Origin: Paradesertivirga mongoliensis
GTDB taxonomy: Bacteria; Bacteroidota; Bacteroidia; Sphingobacteriales; Sphingobacteriaceae
DNA: 64,000 bases
NCBI RefSeq assembly: GCF_024436395.1
Contig: NZ_JAFMZO010000001.1
Coordinates: 504,181 to 568,180, forward strand
Direction of reading: 5' to 3'
In this document: piece by piece, positions 26,749-35,775 of the stretch
How positions within the stretch are numbered: position 1 is the stretch's first letter
How the letters are laid out: the number at the start of each line of letters is the position of its first letter
The notes under the pieces: generated by a model
The model's input: only the letters and a program-made list of their open reading frames with translations
What the model was told of the DNA's origin: nothing
The model's database searches: none
Translations under genes and position numbers: made by a program

Positions 26749-27741
26749 TTAAAATTCTTTTTTACCTAGCTTCCCAGCCAGTCCGTCATTCACAGCTTCT
26801 AACAAAGCATTAAACACTTTCCTCTTTGAACTGCAAATGCTAATTATGTATAATCCCGTCAAATATATATTCTTATTCACCTTGAACAGATAATTATTTT
26901 TAATTGCCTTTTTATTGAAGTATATCATGTTTCTCACGTGATAATACGTCCTAAAATTCCAGTTATCTAACAGAGCAGACCTAAGCAGCCGGTTCTTATA
27001 ACCCACTCCTTGAGACTTGTCAATATCGATAATCCGGCAAGACGGAATAAGCCAGATTTCACCCCCTTTTTCTGTTATTCGGTAAGTAAACTCTGTGTCG
27101 TCTACATATAAATAAAAGGTTTCGTTTGGAAAACCGATTTCCTTTATAACAGATAGATGAAATAATAACCCCCCATAAGGAGCAAAAGGAATTTTTGAAT
27201 CTTCTAAAGCCAATCCACTCTTAGATCGGTCCCTGGTCTTTTTGATCTGATTCGATATGAGCCGAGAAAGACTGAAGCCGAGAAAGTTGTTTGGAACCAG
27301 GTAAAAACGATAAGGGTCTTCTCCCTGCGCAATCTTTATATGTTGTGTTCTATCTTCCCGCAGACAAAACAATGCTTTCTTATTACTGTCTCCTGGAATA
27401 GATTGCCACTTAACCAGCAATTCTTCAAGACAATTTTCCGCAGGTAAATTGTCATCATCTAACAGCCAAATAAAATCGACATCGAGCCTGGAAGCATATT
27501 CAATTCCTTTTTTATACCCTCCGGCCGACCCAAGATTTGTCTCCTGATTTAATAGTGTGTATTTCTCGTTTGATATTTTGCTAATGCAGTTTCCCACATC
27601 ATAATCTGAGGCATTGTTTACAATAACTACACTGGTTACATGAGACAGGTCTTGGACCTGGCTTAGTACCTGACTTAAGAATTTCCACCTGTCCCCATAA
27701 GTAACCGTAACTACGCAAACTTTATATTCTATCTTTGACAT
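26749..27741 (-). CDS. Glycosyltransferase family 2 (GlfT2-like)
   Basis: A 330-residue GT-A enzyme. The N-terminus YKVCVVTVTYGDR is followed by VVIVNNASD and LLNQETNLGSAGGYKKGI, then the acidic triad FIWLLDDDNLP, FYLYVDDTEFTYR and a C-terminal region like galactofuranosyl/rhamnosyl transferases. The start is ATG 27741, just seven bases after the -7 element TACTTTTG (27749-27756); the ATG at 27747 lies too close to that element. The gene is transcribed divergently from the flippase, 40 bases apart. Confidence 0.86.
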   Translation of the reverse strand: MSKIEYKVCVVTVTYGDRWKFLSQVLSQVQDLSHVTSVVIVNNASDYDVGNCISKISNEKYTLLNQETNLGSAGGYKKGIEYASRLDVDFIWLLDDDNLPAENCLEELLVKWQSIPGDSNKKALFCLREDRTQHIKIAQGEDPYRFYLVPNNFLGFSLSRLISNQIKKTRDRSKSGLALEDSKIPFAPYGGLLFHLSVIKEIGFPNETFYLYVDDTEFTYRITEKGGEIWLIPSCRIIDIDKSQGVGYKNRLLRSALLDNWNFRTYYHVRNMIYFNKKAIKNNYLFKVNKNIYLTGLYIISICSSKRKVFNALLEAVNDGLAGKLGKKEF

Positions 27742-27748
27742 CAGCATT

Positions 27749-27756
27749 CAAAAGTA
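27749..27756 (-). promoter_or_regulatory. Candidate -7 element of the GT2 gene
   Basis: TACTTTTG on the minus strand matches TAnnTTTG and lies seven bases before ATG 27741. Confidence 0.45.
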
Positions 27757-27787
27757 TTAATTAAGCCACAAGATTTAGAATCCATTA

Positions 27788-29314
27788 ATGGGTATCATAC
27801 AACAACAAACTATTAAAGGCACCTTTTACTCGTATTTAGGTATTTTTATTGGGTTTATTACCATCTACTTAATCCACCCGCATGTTCTTACGCCAGAACA
27901 AATTGGATTGATCGGAATCTTAACAACCTTTTCCCAAATGTTTGCTCAGTTCTCGATTCTGGGCTTTAACGGTACGGCTCGATATTTTCCTTATTTCCGG
28001 GATGAGCAAAAAAATCATAACGGGTATCTTTTTCTTCTCTGTATAGTTGCCCTAACCGGTTTCATTTTATTCGCTGGCTTATCCGTTGCTTTAAAAGATT
28101 TTATAATAAATCAGAAGGCACAGACATCTGCCATATTCAAAGATTATTATTGGTATCTCTTACCGCTAACCTTTTTCACACTATTTTTTAATATCCTTGA
28201 TATTTATTCGCAAAGATTATACGATACCTTATCAGGAAGGATATTAAATGAGTTTGCAAAAAGATCCTTCATTCTTATAGCCACTTTATTTATAGCTTTC
28301 AGATTCCTGCCTTTTGATTCTTTTATGCAAGTATGGCTCTTGGCGAACATCATTCCAACTGTATTGCTTGCTCATCGGCTTTATCGTAAAAGACAACTTG
28401 TATTAAAGCCAAACTTTCAATTTATTGATAAAAGCCTTAGGAATAAACTCATCACTATGAGTTTATTTGCAATTCTTACCGGTTCGGCCCCGCTTTTAAT
28501 TCAAAACATTGATTATTTTATGATCAATCAGTACCTGGGCTTAAGTGCCGCAGGGATTTATACTATAGCGTTTTATCTGGGAACAATAATAGCTTTGCCT
28601 GCACGCTCTTTATATTCTATCGCCTATACGATCATTTCTGAATCCTGGAAAACAAATGATTTCGAGAACATCAAAACTATTTACCATAAAAGCTGCATCA
28701 ACCAATTAATTGCAGCTCTTTTTATTTTTATAGTTATATGGGCAAATGTAGATAGCATAATTGCCTTATTACCTTCCGAATATGCGGCAGGCAAGTATGT
28801 CATCTTCTTTATAGGCATAGCAAACGTGATCGATTCTGCTACTGGCACCAACGGAGTCATTCTTGCCACCTCTAAATACTTCAAGTATGATTCCCTATTT
28901 TATTTTAGCCTGATTGGAGTGGCTATTGGCGCTAACGTGCTATTTATCCCCATTTACGGTATTACTGGCGCTGCCATAGCGTTTATGGTTACCTTGCTTA
29001 TATTTAATACTTTTCGATATCTCTTTATACTTATCGCATTCAAAATGCAACCATTTACCTACAAAAACCTGCTGATCATCATTATAGGTCTCGCCATTTA
29101 CTACATATCCTCTTTTGTGCCTAATTTAAGCTTAACATCAAGTATTGTATTAGCAACCCTTTTGGATATAGGTATCCGGTCACTTTTTATAACAGTATTA
29201 TTTTTAGGTATTGTTTATGGCTTTAATTTATCGGAAGATATCAACAGTACTTTAAGAGCTTACATGAATAAGCTTTATTCTACAAACACTGTAAAACACA
29301 AAAAGCTGCCTTAA
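27788..29314 (+). CDS. Oligosaccharide flippase (Wzx-like, MOP superfamily)
   Basis: A 508-residue membrane protein with about 12-14 hydrophobic segments, of the polysaccharide-export family that flips undecaprenyl-linked repeat units across the inner membrane. The N-terminus has TIKGTFYSYLGIFIGFITIYLIHP. The charged loop around residues 80 to 100 and KDYYWYLLPLTFFTLFFN agree with the family. It closes the glycan island next to typA. AT-rich. The terminator overlaps its last codons. Not similar in detail to the second flippase at 61817-63322, so it is a separate acquisition or an old paralogue. Confidence 0.88.
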   Translation: MGIIQQQTIKGTFYSYLGIFIGFITIYLIHPHVLTPEQIGLIGILTTFSQMFAQFSILGFNGTARYFPYFRDEQKNHNGYLFLLCIVALTGFILFAGLSVALKDFIINQKAQTSAIFKDYYWYLLPLTFFTLFFNILDIYSQRLYDTLSGRILNEFAKRSFILIATLFIAFRFLPFDSFMQVWLLANIIPTVLLAHRLYRKRQLVLKPNFQFIDKSLRNKLITMSLFAILTGSAPLLIQNIDYFMINQYLGLSAAGIYTIAFYLGTIIALPARSLYSIAYTIISESWKTNDFENIKTIYHKSCINQLIAALFIFIVIWANVDSIIALLPSEYAAGKYVIFFIGIANVIDSATGTNGVILATSKYFKYDSLFYFSLIGVAIGANVLFIPIYGITGAAIAFMVTLLIFNTFRYLFILIAFKMQPFTYKNLLIIIIGLAIYYISSFVPNLSLTSSIVLATLLDIGIRSLFITVLFLGIVYGFNLSEDINSTLRAYMNKLYSTNTVKHKKLP

Positions 29315-29330
29315 AGACAGCCTTTTGTGT
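29296..29330. terminator. Bidirectional terminator, flippase/typA junction
   Basis: ACACAAAA-GCTG pairs with CAGC-TTTTGTGT with one mismatch and a nine-base loop. It overlaps the flippase stop codon and can also serve the opposing typA transcript. Confidence 0.7.
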
Positions 29331-29347
29331 GAAACTAATAGCTTACT

Positions 29348-31153
29348 CTATGCAAACTTCTTTGCATTATTCCTTCTCTCACTCTCAGTAAGATAGATTT
29401 TACGCAGACGCATACTTTGTGGCGTAACCTCGATATACTCGTCAGCCTGGATATATTCCATAGCTTCCTCCAAAGAGAATTTAATGGCTGGGGCGATACG
29501 GGTATTATCATCCGTTCCGGAGGCACGCATATTGGTTAATGCTTTACCTTTTACCAGATTAACTACTAGGTCGTTATCGCGGATATGTTCTCCAACAATT
29601 TGACCTTCGTATACGTCAACGCCCGGATCGACGAAGAAACGGCCTCTGTCTTGTAATTTATCAATAGAATAAGCAGTTGTTTGTCCTTTTTCCATCGATA
29701 CCAAAACACCGCTTAAACGACCAGGAATTGTTCCTTTCCAAGGCTCATAAGCTTTGAAACGGTGAGCCATAATCGCTTCACCAGCTGTTGCTGTTAAAAC
29801 GTTGTTACGCAGGCCGATGATACCACGGGCAGGAATATCGAATTCCAGATGCTGAAGATCACCTTTTGGTTCCATGATTAATAACTCTCCTTTACGTTGA
29901 GTTACCAGTTCGATTACCTTTCCTGAAACTTCTCCGGGTACGTCAACAATCAGGGTCTCTATCGGCTCGCATTTAACGCCATCAATTTCTTTGACGATAA
30001 CCTGCGGCTGACCAACCTGTAGTTCATAGCCCTCGCGACGCATTGTCTCGATCAACACTGATAAGTGAAGAATACCTCTTCCGTAAACCAGATATGCATC
30101 AGGAGATTCTGTTTCCACTACTTTCAACGCAAGGTTTTTCTCCATCTCTTTGTACAAGCGCTCACGTAAGCGCTGAGATGTTACAAACTTTCCTTCTTTA
30201 CCGAAAAACGGCGAGTTATTAATGGTGAATAGCATGTTCATGGTAGGTTCATCAATTTTGATTACCTCCAGTTGTTCCGGCTTTTCAAAATCAGCAATCG
30301 TATCGCCAATGTCGAAGCCTTCGATACCTACTACAGCGCAGATATCGCCAGAACTAACTTCCTGAACGCGGACTTTACCCAATCCTTCGAAAGTATAAAG
30401 TTCTTTAATACGTGATTTTTGGATTTTACCGTCACGCTTAACAAGCGACACCGGCTGATTTTCTTTTATTGTTCCTCTTGCAACTCTTCCGATAGCAATA
30501 CGACCTACGAAAGATGAATAATCCAGTGAGGTGATTTGCATTTGCAAAGTTCCTTCAGAAATTGGAGCCGGAGGAATGGTAGCCAAGATAGCATCCATCA
30601 AAGGAAAAATGTCTTCCGTTGGAGTTTTCCAGTCGGTATTCATCCATCCTTGTTTAGATGAACCATATATTACCGGGAAATCCAGCTGATCTTCAGTCGC
30701 GTCAAGGTTAAAGAACAATTCAAAGATTTGCTCATAAACCTCTTCAGGACGACAGTTTTCTTTGTCGACTTTGTTAACCACCACAATCGGCTTTAAGCCT
30801 AAAGCAAGAGCCTTTTGGGTTACAAAACGCGTTTGAGGCATCGCACCTTCAAATGCATCGCAAAGCAATAACACGCCGTCGGCCATTTTTAACACACGCT
30901 CTACTTCACCACCGAAATCGGCGTGACCAGGTGTGTCGATGATATTGATTTTTACATCTTTATATTGAACAGAAACGTTTTTCGAAACAATGGTAATCCC
31001 ACGCTCGCGCTCCAAATCATTATTATCAAGAATCAAATCGCCGGTTTCCTGATTATCACGAAAAATGGCGCAACTGTGTAAAATCTTGTCAACCAGAGTG
31101 GTTTTACCGTGGTCAACGTGTGCAATAATTGCAATGTTTCTAATCTTCTGCAT
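29348..31153 (-). CDS. typA: Translational GTPase TypA (BipA)
   Basis: A 601-residue ribosome-binding GTPase related to EF-G that supports ribosome assembly and stress or cold responses. G1 AHVDHGKTTL is at 11-20, the switch-1 ERGITI near 50-55, G3 DTPGH at 73-77 and G4 NKVD at 127-130. Domains II, III and V and a C-terminal BipA-specific domain follow. The final segment is EVTPQSMRLRKIYL. It carries a -7 element TACCTTTG (31179-31186), giving a leader of about 20 bases. Confidence 0.97.
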   Translation of the reverse strand: MQKIRNIAIIAHVDHGKTTLVDKILHSCAIFRDNQETGDLILDNNDLERERGITIVSKNVSVQYKDVKINIIDTPGHADFGGEVERVLKMADGVLLLCDAFEGAMPQTRFVTQKALALGLKPIVVVNKVDKENCRPEEVYEQIFELFFNLDATEDQLDFPVIYGSSKQGWMNTDWKTPTEDIFPLMDAILATIPPAPISEGTLQMQITSLDYSSFVGRIAIGRVARGTIKENQPVSLVKRDGKIQKSRIKELYTFEGLGKVRVQEVSSGDICAVVGIEGFDIGDTIADFEKPEQLEVIKIDEPTMNMLFTINNSPFFGKEGKFVTSQRLRERLYKEMEKNLALKVVETESPDAYLVYGRGILHLSVLIETMRREGYELQVGQPQVIVKEIDGVKCEPIETLIVDVPGEVSGKVIELVTQRKGELLIMEPKGDLQHLEFDIPARGIIGLRNNVLTATAGEAIMAHRFKAYEPWKGTIPGRLSGVLVSMEKGQTTAYSIDKLQDRGRFFVDPGVDVYEGQIVGEHIRDNDLVVNLVKGKALTNMRASGTDDNTRIAPAIKFSLEEAMEYIQADEYIEVTPQSMRLRKIYLTESERRNNAKKFA

Positions 31154-31178
31154 GAAAAATGCCTCTCAAAATTTTTTG

Positions 31179-31186
31179 CAAAGGTA
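31179..31186 (-). promoter_or_regulatory. Candidate -7 element of typA
   Basis: TACCTTTG on the minus strand, an exact TAnnTTTG match, 25 bases before the typA ATG. Confidence 0.5.
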
Positions 31187-31257
31187 GGTTTTTAATTTTG
31201 TATTCTGTGTTTTTGCAATGCTTGAAATTTAATGACAATCAGGGGCTATCATAAGTT

Positions 31258-31265
31258 TAACTTTG
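31258..31265 (+). promoter_or_regulatory. Candidate -7 element of the FeoB-associated gene
   Basis: TAACTTTG is three bases before the ATG of the 51-residue gene, predicting a leaderless mRNA. A second match, TAATTTTG, is at 31193-31200. Confidence 0.35.
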
Positions 31266-31268
31266 TAT

Positions 31269-31424
31269 ATGCAAATACAGGAAATACTTCTGGTGCTGAT
31301 CTTTACAGCAGCGTTGTTCTATATAGGCAGGATCGTATACCGGAATTTGAAGTCCGACAAAGGTTGCAGTTCTGGCTGCGGCAAATGTGGAATAGATTTT
31401 TCGGAAACCGGTTTGAAAAAATAA
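31269..31424 (+). CDS. FeoB-associated Cys-rich small membrane protein
   Basis: A 51-residue protein in a different frame from the longer open reading of the same region. One transmembrane helix (residues 5-24, ILLVLIFTAALFYIGR) is followed by YRNLKSDKGCSSGCGKCG, a Cys-rich tail with four cysteines. This is the FeoB_associated (PF12669) pattern, thought to help ferrous-iron transport. It is 8.4 kb from feoAB here rather than beside it. It ends two bases from the dxs stop on the other strand. Confidence 0.8.
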   Translation: MQIQEILLVLIFTAALFYIGRIVYRNLKSDKGCSSGCGKCGIDFSETGLKK

Positions 31425-31425
31425 A

Positions 31426-33354
31426 TTAGCTGGCCAAACTCTTGGTAGTTCTTATTACAGCCATCTTTTCCACAGCTTTAATAATTGCCCCGGCATCATA
31501 GCCGCATTCTGCCCAAAGTTCGGGCTGTTCACCGTGTTCAATAAACTCGTCGGGAATCCCGAGTCGTATCACAGTGGCGCTATATAAATTATCGGACATA
31601 AATTCCAGTACAGCACTTCCTAAGCCGCCCTGCAAACAACCGTCTTCAACAATAACCAGTTTACTGAAATTCGCAAAAATGTCGTGCAGAAGATCCTCAT
31701 CAATAGGCTTTACGAAGCGCATATCGAAATGCGCCGGATGAATTCCAAGAGAGCTTAGTTCATGGCAAGCTTTAACGGCTTCGTTGCCGATATGTCCGAT
31801 AGTGAGAATTGCAACTTCTTCCCCATCGCTAATTTTTCTTCCTTTACCTACCGGGATTGCTTTAAACGGGCGCTTCCAATCGGCCATCACTCCTGTTCCG
31901 CGTGGATAACGAATGGCAAAAGGGCCCATATTTTCTTGCTGGGCAGTATACATCAGGTTTCTTAATTCCTCCTCATTCATGGGAGCAGACACCACCATAT
32001 TGGGAATGCAACGCATAAAAGCGAGATCATATGCTCCGTGATGGGTAGCACCGTCGGCGCCTGCAAGCCCCGCGCGGTCTAAACAAAATACTACGTTCAA
32101 TTTTTGAATAGCAACATCGTGTATCACCTGATCGTAGGCCCGCTGCATAAAGCTTGAATAAATATTGCAAAAAGGAACCATTCCCTGCGTTGCCAAACCG
32201 GCCGAAAAGGTTACCGCGTGCTGCTCAGCTATCCCTACATCAAAAGCGCGGTCGGGCATAGCTTTCATCATAATATTCATTGAGCTTCCGCTGGGCATTG
32301 CCGGCGTGATTCCCATTATATTAGGATTCGCTTCTGCGAGCTCAACTAAAGTATGGCCAAAAACATCCTGATATTTGGGAGGTTGCGGCTTGTCGCTAAC
32401 CGATTTTTTTATTTCGCCGGTGATCTTATCAAAAAGACCTGGCGCATGCCATTTGGTTTGATCCTTTTCGGCCAGTGAAAAGCCCTTACCCTTTACGGTC
32501 ACGCAATGCAAAAGCTTCGGACCGGGAATACTGCGCAACTCTTTGATTACTTTGGCCAGGTGTTTAACATCGTGCCCGTCGATAGGACCAAAGTATCTGA
32601 ATTTCAAAGCTTCAAAAAAATTACTCCGTTTTAGCAGCGTGCCTTTGATGCTCTTTTCTATCATTTTTACCATCTGGTGGGCGTTTGGCCCCAGCTCAGA
32701 AAGTTTACCCAGTACATTAGAGATATCGTCTCTGAATTTATTATACGGCCTGGATATGGTAATGTCAGTCAGATATTCCTTTAAGGCCCCTACATTCGGG
32801 TCGATTGACATGCAGTTATCATTCAAAATAACCAGCAAGTTGGTGTTTTCTATACCCGCATGATTCAGCGCTTCAAAAGCCATTCCTGCTGTCATCGAAC
32901 CATCGCCGATCACGGCCACATGCTGTCTGTCTTTTTCGCCTTTATATTGAGATGCTACAGCCATCCCCAGGGCCGCAGATATAGAAGTTGAAGAATGACC
33001 CACTCCGAATGTGTCATACTCGCTTTCTGCCCGCTTGGGGAATCCGCTGATACCATTGTGCATTCTGTTGGTGTGAAAAACAGATCGGCGGCCGGTTAAT
33101 ATTTTATGTCCGTAAGCCTGATGACCTACGTCCCAAACCAGTTGGTCGTAAGGTGTATTAAGAACGTAATGAAGGGCTACGGTGAGTTCTACTACTCCAA
33201 GACTGGCTGCAAAATGACCTCCATTTACCGACACAACATCGATAATATACTGGCGCAGCTCCTGACAGATGCGCTCCAGATCGCTTTCAGAAAATTTCTT
33301 CAGATCAGAGGGATAATTAATTTGCTCCAGTAGTTCTCCCGCCTTAACTTCCAT
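31426..33354 (-). CDS. dxs: 1-Deoxy-D-xylulose-5-phosphate synthase
   Basis: It condenses pyruvate and glyceraldehyde-3-phosphate to DXP, the first and rate-limiting step of the MEP isoprenoid pathway, using TPP. The 642 residues are the normal length. The TPP-binding motif GDGSMTAG is at 150-157 with N-D-N near 178-180, and GHSSTSIS is near 119-126. The C-terminal transketolase domains include AEQHAVTFSAGLA and the GYDAGAI end. ATG 33354. It lies divergent from scpA, 114 bases away. Confidence 0.97.
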   Translation of the reverse strand: MEVKAGELLEQINYPSDLKKFSESDLERICQELRQYIIDVVSVNGGHFAASLGVVELTVALHYVLNTPYDQLVWDVGHQAYGHKILTGRRSVFHTNRMHNGISGFPKRAESEYDTFGVGHSSTSISAALGMAVASQYKGEKDRQHVAVIGDGSMTAGMAFEALNHAGIENTNLLVILNDNCMSIDPNVGALKEYLTDITISRPYNKFRDDISNVLGKLSELGPNAHQMVKMIEKSIKGTLLKRSNFFEALKFRYFGPIDGHDVKHLAKVIKELRSIPGPKLLHCVTVKGKGFSLAEKDQTKWHAPGLFDKITGEIKKSVSDKPQPPKYQDVFGHTLVELAEANPNIMGITPAMPSGSSMNIMMKAMPDRAFDVGIAEQHAVTFSAGLATQGMVPFCNIYSSFMQRAYDQVIHDVAIQKLNVVFCLDRAGLAGADGATHHGAYDLAFMRCIPNMVVSAPMNEEELRNLMYTAQQENMGPFAIRYPRGTGVMADWKRPFKAIPVGKGRKISDGEEVAILTIGHIGNEAVKACHELSSLGIHPAHFDMRFVKPIDEDLLHDIFANFSKLVIVEDGCLQGGLGSAVLEFMSDNLYSATVIRLGIPDEFIEHGEQPELWAECGYDAGAIIKAVEKMAVIRTTKSLAS

Positions 33355-33452
33355 TCTTTTGAATCAAAAAATTGAATCACAAAGTAACTCAATATTATTT
33401 AAAAAATATAACCAGTTCTTTTGTTTCCTATTTCCATACCAAATTAAATCTT

Positions 33453-33460
33453 TATTTTTG
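33453..33460 (+). promoter_or_regulatory. Candidate -7 element of scpA
   Basis: TATTTTTG ends eight bases before the GTG start of scpA. TTTC, one mismatch from the -33 box, is 18 bases upstream. Confidence 0.45.
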
Positions 33461-33468
33461 AGGCGATT

Positions 33469-34230
33469 GTGATACAGCAGGATAGTTTCGAAATAAGGCT
33501 GCCTCAATTTGCCGGCCCGTTTGATTTACTTTTGTTCTTTATTGAACGTGATGAGCTGGATATTCGTGACATTCAAATAGCTAAGATAACGGACGACTTT
33601 CTGGATTATATACACCAGATGAACGCATTAAACATTGAGCTTGCCAGTGAATTCATTTTTATTGCAGCCACATTAATGCGAATAAAAGCTAAAATGCTTT
33701 TACCGATGCCCGATTTAGATGAAGCGGGCAATGAAATCGACTTAAAAAAGGACCTGGTTCAAAAGCTGATTGAATATAAAAGATTTAAACTGCTTTCTGA
33801 AAGTTTCAAAGAACTAGAAGAACAGCGGTTTATGCAAGAAAAGAGAGGAAATATTCATACTGATCTTCAAAAAGTTGCCGAGTCGTCTGCAGAAACAGGC
33901 GAAGAATTAAGCTCGGTGGGGTTATATAGGTTGATGATGGTATACGAAAGGGTTATGTCTCGTTATCAAAACCAGCAACAGGATGTAAAACATACGGTGA
34001 TCCAATATCCCTACACCATAGAGCAACAAAAGAAAGTAATTGCAGAACTGATCGGGTTGAATCAGAAAATTGATTTTTCTAAACTGATGCGCAACTCAGA
34101 TAATAAAGTTCATTTTGTATATAACTTTCTGGCCATTTTAGAAATGTTGCAGCAGCAGCTTATTTCTATTCAGATAGGCCTGGGATTTAATAATTTTTCA
34201 GTTGCGGTGAAAACTGCTCCATCAACATAA
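33469..34230 (+). CDS. scpA: Segregation and condensation protein A
   Basis: A kleisin-like subunit of the SMC-ScpAB condensin complex, which organises and segregates the chromosome. FEIRLPQFAGPFDLLLFFI and ERDELDIRDIQIAKITDDFL form the characteristic N-terminal SMC-binding helical region. The C-terminal winged helix includes KVHFVYNFLAILEMLQQQL. The start codon is GTG, directly after a -7 element, and no ATG fits. scpB is not in the window. It runs into glyA after 17 bases, so they may be co-transcribed. Confidence 0.92.
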   Translation: MIQQDSFEIRLPQFAGPFDLLLFFIERDELDIRDIQIAKITDDFLDYIHQMNALNIELASEFIFIAATLMRIKAKMLLPMPDLDEAGNEIDLKKDLVQKLIEYKRFKLLSESFKELEEQRFMQEKRGNIHTDLQKVAESSAETGEELSSVGLYRLMMVYERVMSRYQNQQQDVKHTVIQYPYTIEQQKKVIAELIGLNQKIDFSKLMRNSDNKVHFVYNFLAILEMLQQQLISIQIGLGFNNFSVAVKTAPST

Positions 34231-34247
34231 ATAACAATTAATAAAGA

Positions 34248-35519
34248 ATGAAAAGAGATAAGGTCATCTTTAAACTCATCGAAGAAGAACAGGATCGTCA
34301 GGAAAACGGCCTGGAGCTGATAGCATCAGAAAATTTTGTTAGTAAACAGGTAATGGAAGCCGCCGGCTCTGCCTTAACTAATAAATATGCTGAAGGCTTA
34401 CCAGGAAAGCGCTATTACGGAGGCTGTGAGGTTGTTGATGAAATAGAAACCATTGCTATTGAGAGAGCAAAAGAACTGTTTAATGCAGAATGGGTAAACG
34501 TACAGCCACACTCCGGAGCTCAGGCAAATGCTGCTGTGTTTCTGGGAGTGTTAAAAGCCGGTGATAAGATCCTGGGATTTGACCTTGCACACGGAGGCCA
34601 CCTGACGCACGGATCTCCGGTGAACGCATCCGGTAAATTATATCAACCATTCTTTTATGGTGTAGAAAAAGAAACCGGTCGCATAGATTATAAAAAATTA
34701 GAAGAAGTTGCTCTAACAGAAAAACCAAAACTAATTATCTGCGGTGCATCTGCATATTCACGAGAGTGGGATTATAAATTCATCCGCCAGGTGGCAGACC
34801 AGATCGGAGCCCTGGTGCTTGCAGACATCTCTCATCCTGCGGGATTAATTGCAAGGGGCTTACTCGATGATCCGCTTCCTCATTGCCATATTGTAACTAC
34901 CACTACGCATAAAACACTTCGCGGACCACGCGGTGGTATGATCATGCTGGGTAAAGATTTCGAAAACCCATTTGGTCTGAAAACTCCAAAAGGCGAGATC
35001 AGAACGATGTCGTCTTTGTTGGATATGGCTGTCTTCCCCGGAACGCAAGGCGGACCGTTGGAGCATATCATCGCTGCGAAAGCCATCGCTTTTGGCGAAG
35101 CTTTAAGTGATGATTACATGAAGTACATTATACAAGTGAAGAAAAATGCTGCGGCTATGGCTGACGCATTGGTAGCTCGTAATTATCAACTGATTTCCGG
35201 AGGAACGGATAATCACCTGATGTTAATTGACCTCCGCAATAAAAACATCACCGGTAAAGCTGCTGAAGCTGCGCTTGGAAATGCTGATATTACGGTAAAC
35301 AAAAATATGGTTCCTTTTGATGACAAATCCCCATTCGTTACATCAGGTATCCGGGTAGGAACCGCTGCAATCACAACCCGCGGTTTAAAAGAGAAACACA
35401 TGGAGAAAATTGTTGACTATATCGACAGCGTGCTATCAAATCCGGAAGACGAAGCGGTTGTAAAGAAAGTTCGTAAGAAAATTCATGAAATGATGGAAGA
35501 ACATCCATTGTATAAATAA
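34248..35519 (+). CDS. glyA: Serine hydroxymethyltransferase
   Basis: A PLP enzyme interconverting serine and glycine with tetrahydrofolate, the main source of one-carbon units. It has 423 residues, within the family range. SENF is near residue 27, the fold-type I signature is [14 protein letters not shown], and the PLP-binding lysine is K222. [13 protein letters not shown] and [11 protein letters not shown] are further signatures. It connects to gcvH (42797), part of glycine cleavage, though that gene is elsewhere in the window. A terminator follows 9 bases after the stop. Confidence 0.98.
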   Translation: MKRDKVIFKLIEEEQDRQENGLELIASENFVSKQVMEAAGSALTNKYAEGLPGKRYYGGCEVVDEIETIAIERAKELFNAEWVNVQPHSGAQANAAVFLGVLKAGDKILGFDLAHGGHLTHGSPVNASGKLYQPFFYGVEKETGRIDYKKLEEVALTEKPKLIICGASAYSREWDYKFIRQVADQIGALVLADISHPAGLIARGLLDDPLPHCHIVTTTTHKTLRGPRGGMIMLGKDFENPFGLKTPKGEIRTMSSLLDMAVFPGTQGGPLEHIIAAKAIAFGEALSDDYMKYIIQVKKNAAAMADALVARNYQLISGGTDNHLMLIDLRNKNITGKAAEAALGNADITVNKNMVPFDDKSPFVTSGIRVGTAAITTRGLKEKHMEKIVDYIDSVLSNPEDEAVVKKVRKKIHEMMEEHPLYK

Positions 35520-35527
35520 AGAAAACG

Positions 35528-35558
35528 GCCCGGTCTCCATAAAGGTACCGGGCTTTTT
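35528..35558 (+). terminator. Intrinsic terminator after glyA
   Basis: GCCCGGT (35528-35534) pairs with ACCGGGC (35547-35553), a 12-base loop, and TTTTT follows at 35554-35558. Confidence 0.85.
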
Positions 35559-35775
35559 AATTACTATTCTTCCTGCGCAATTTTAGTACTTTTATACGTT
35601 AAAGCTTCGATTACCAGATTTGTTGAAGTACCACAAACCAGCCAGAGGCAGACATATCCTCAAGCTCTATAAGTAAGTTCATTATTCACCAAGTTCTTTT
35701 ATCCTTGGAAGATAAATAACACAGGTTTCGTCTAATTACTTGCAATCTTCACTTTTCTTCAAGTATTTTTAGAGC
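35559..35775. other. Gene-free spacer before histidine kinase
   Basis: Nothing convincing was found in these 217 bases apart from a one-mismatch -7 element TATTTTTA at 35764-35771, four bases before the TTG start of the kinase. Confidence 0.5.

Noticed and set aside
31232..31429. 65-aa plus-strand ORF before dxs
   Set aside because: Sequence has no features, while another frame encodes a convincing Cys-rich FeoB-associated peptide (31269-31424).
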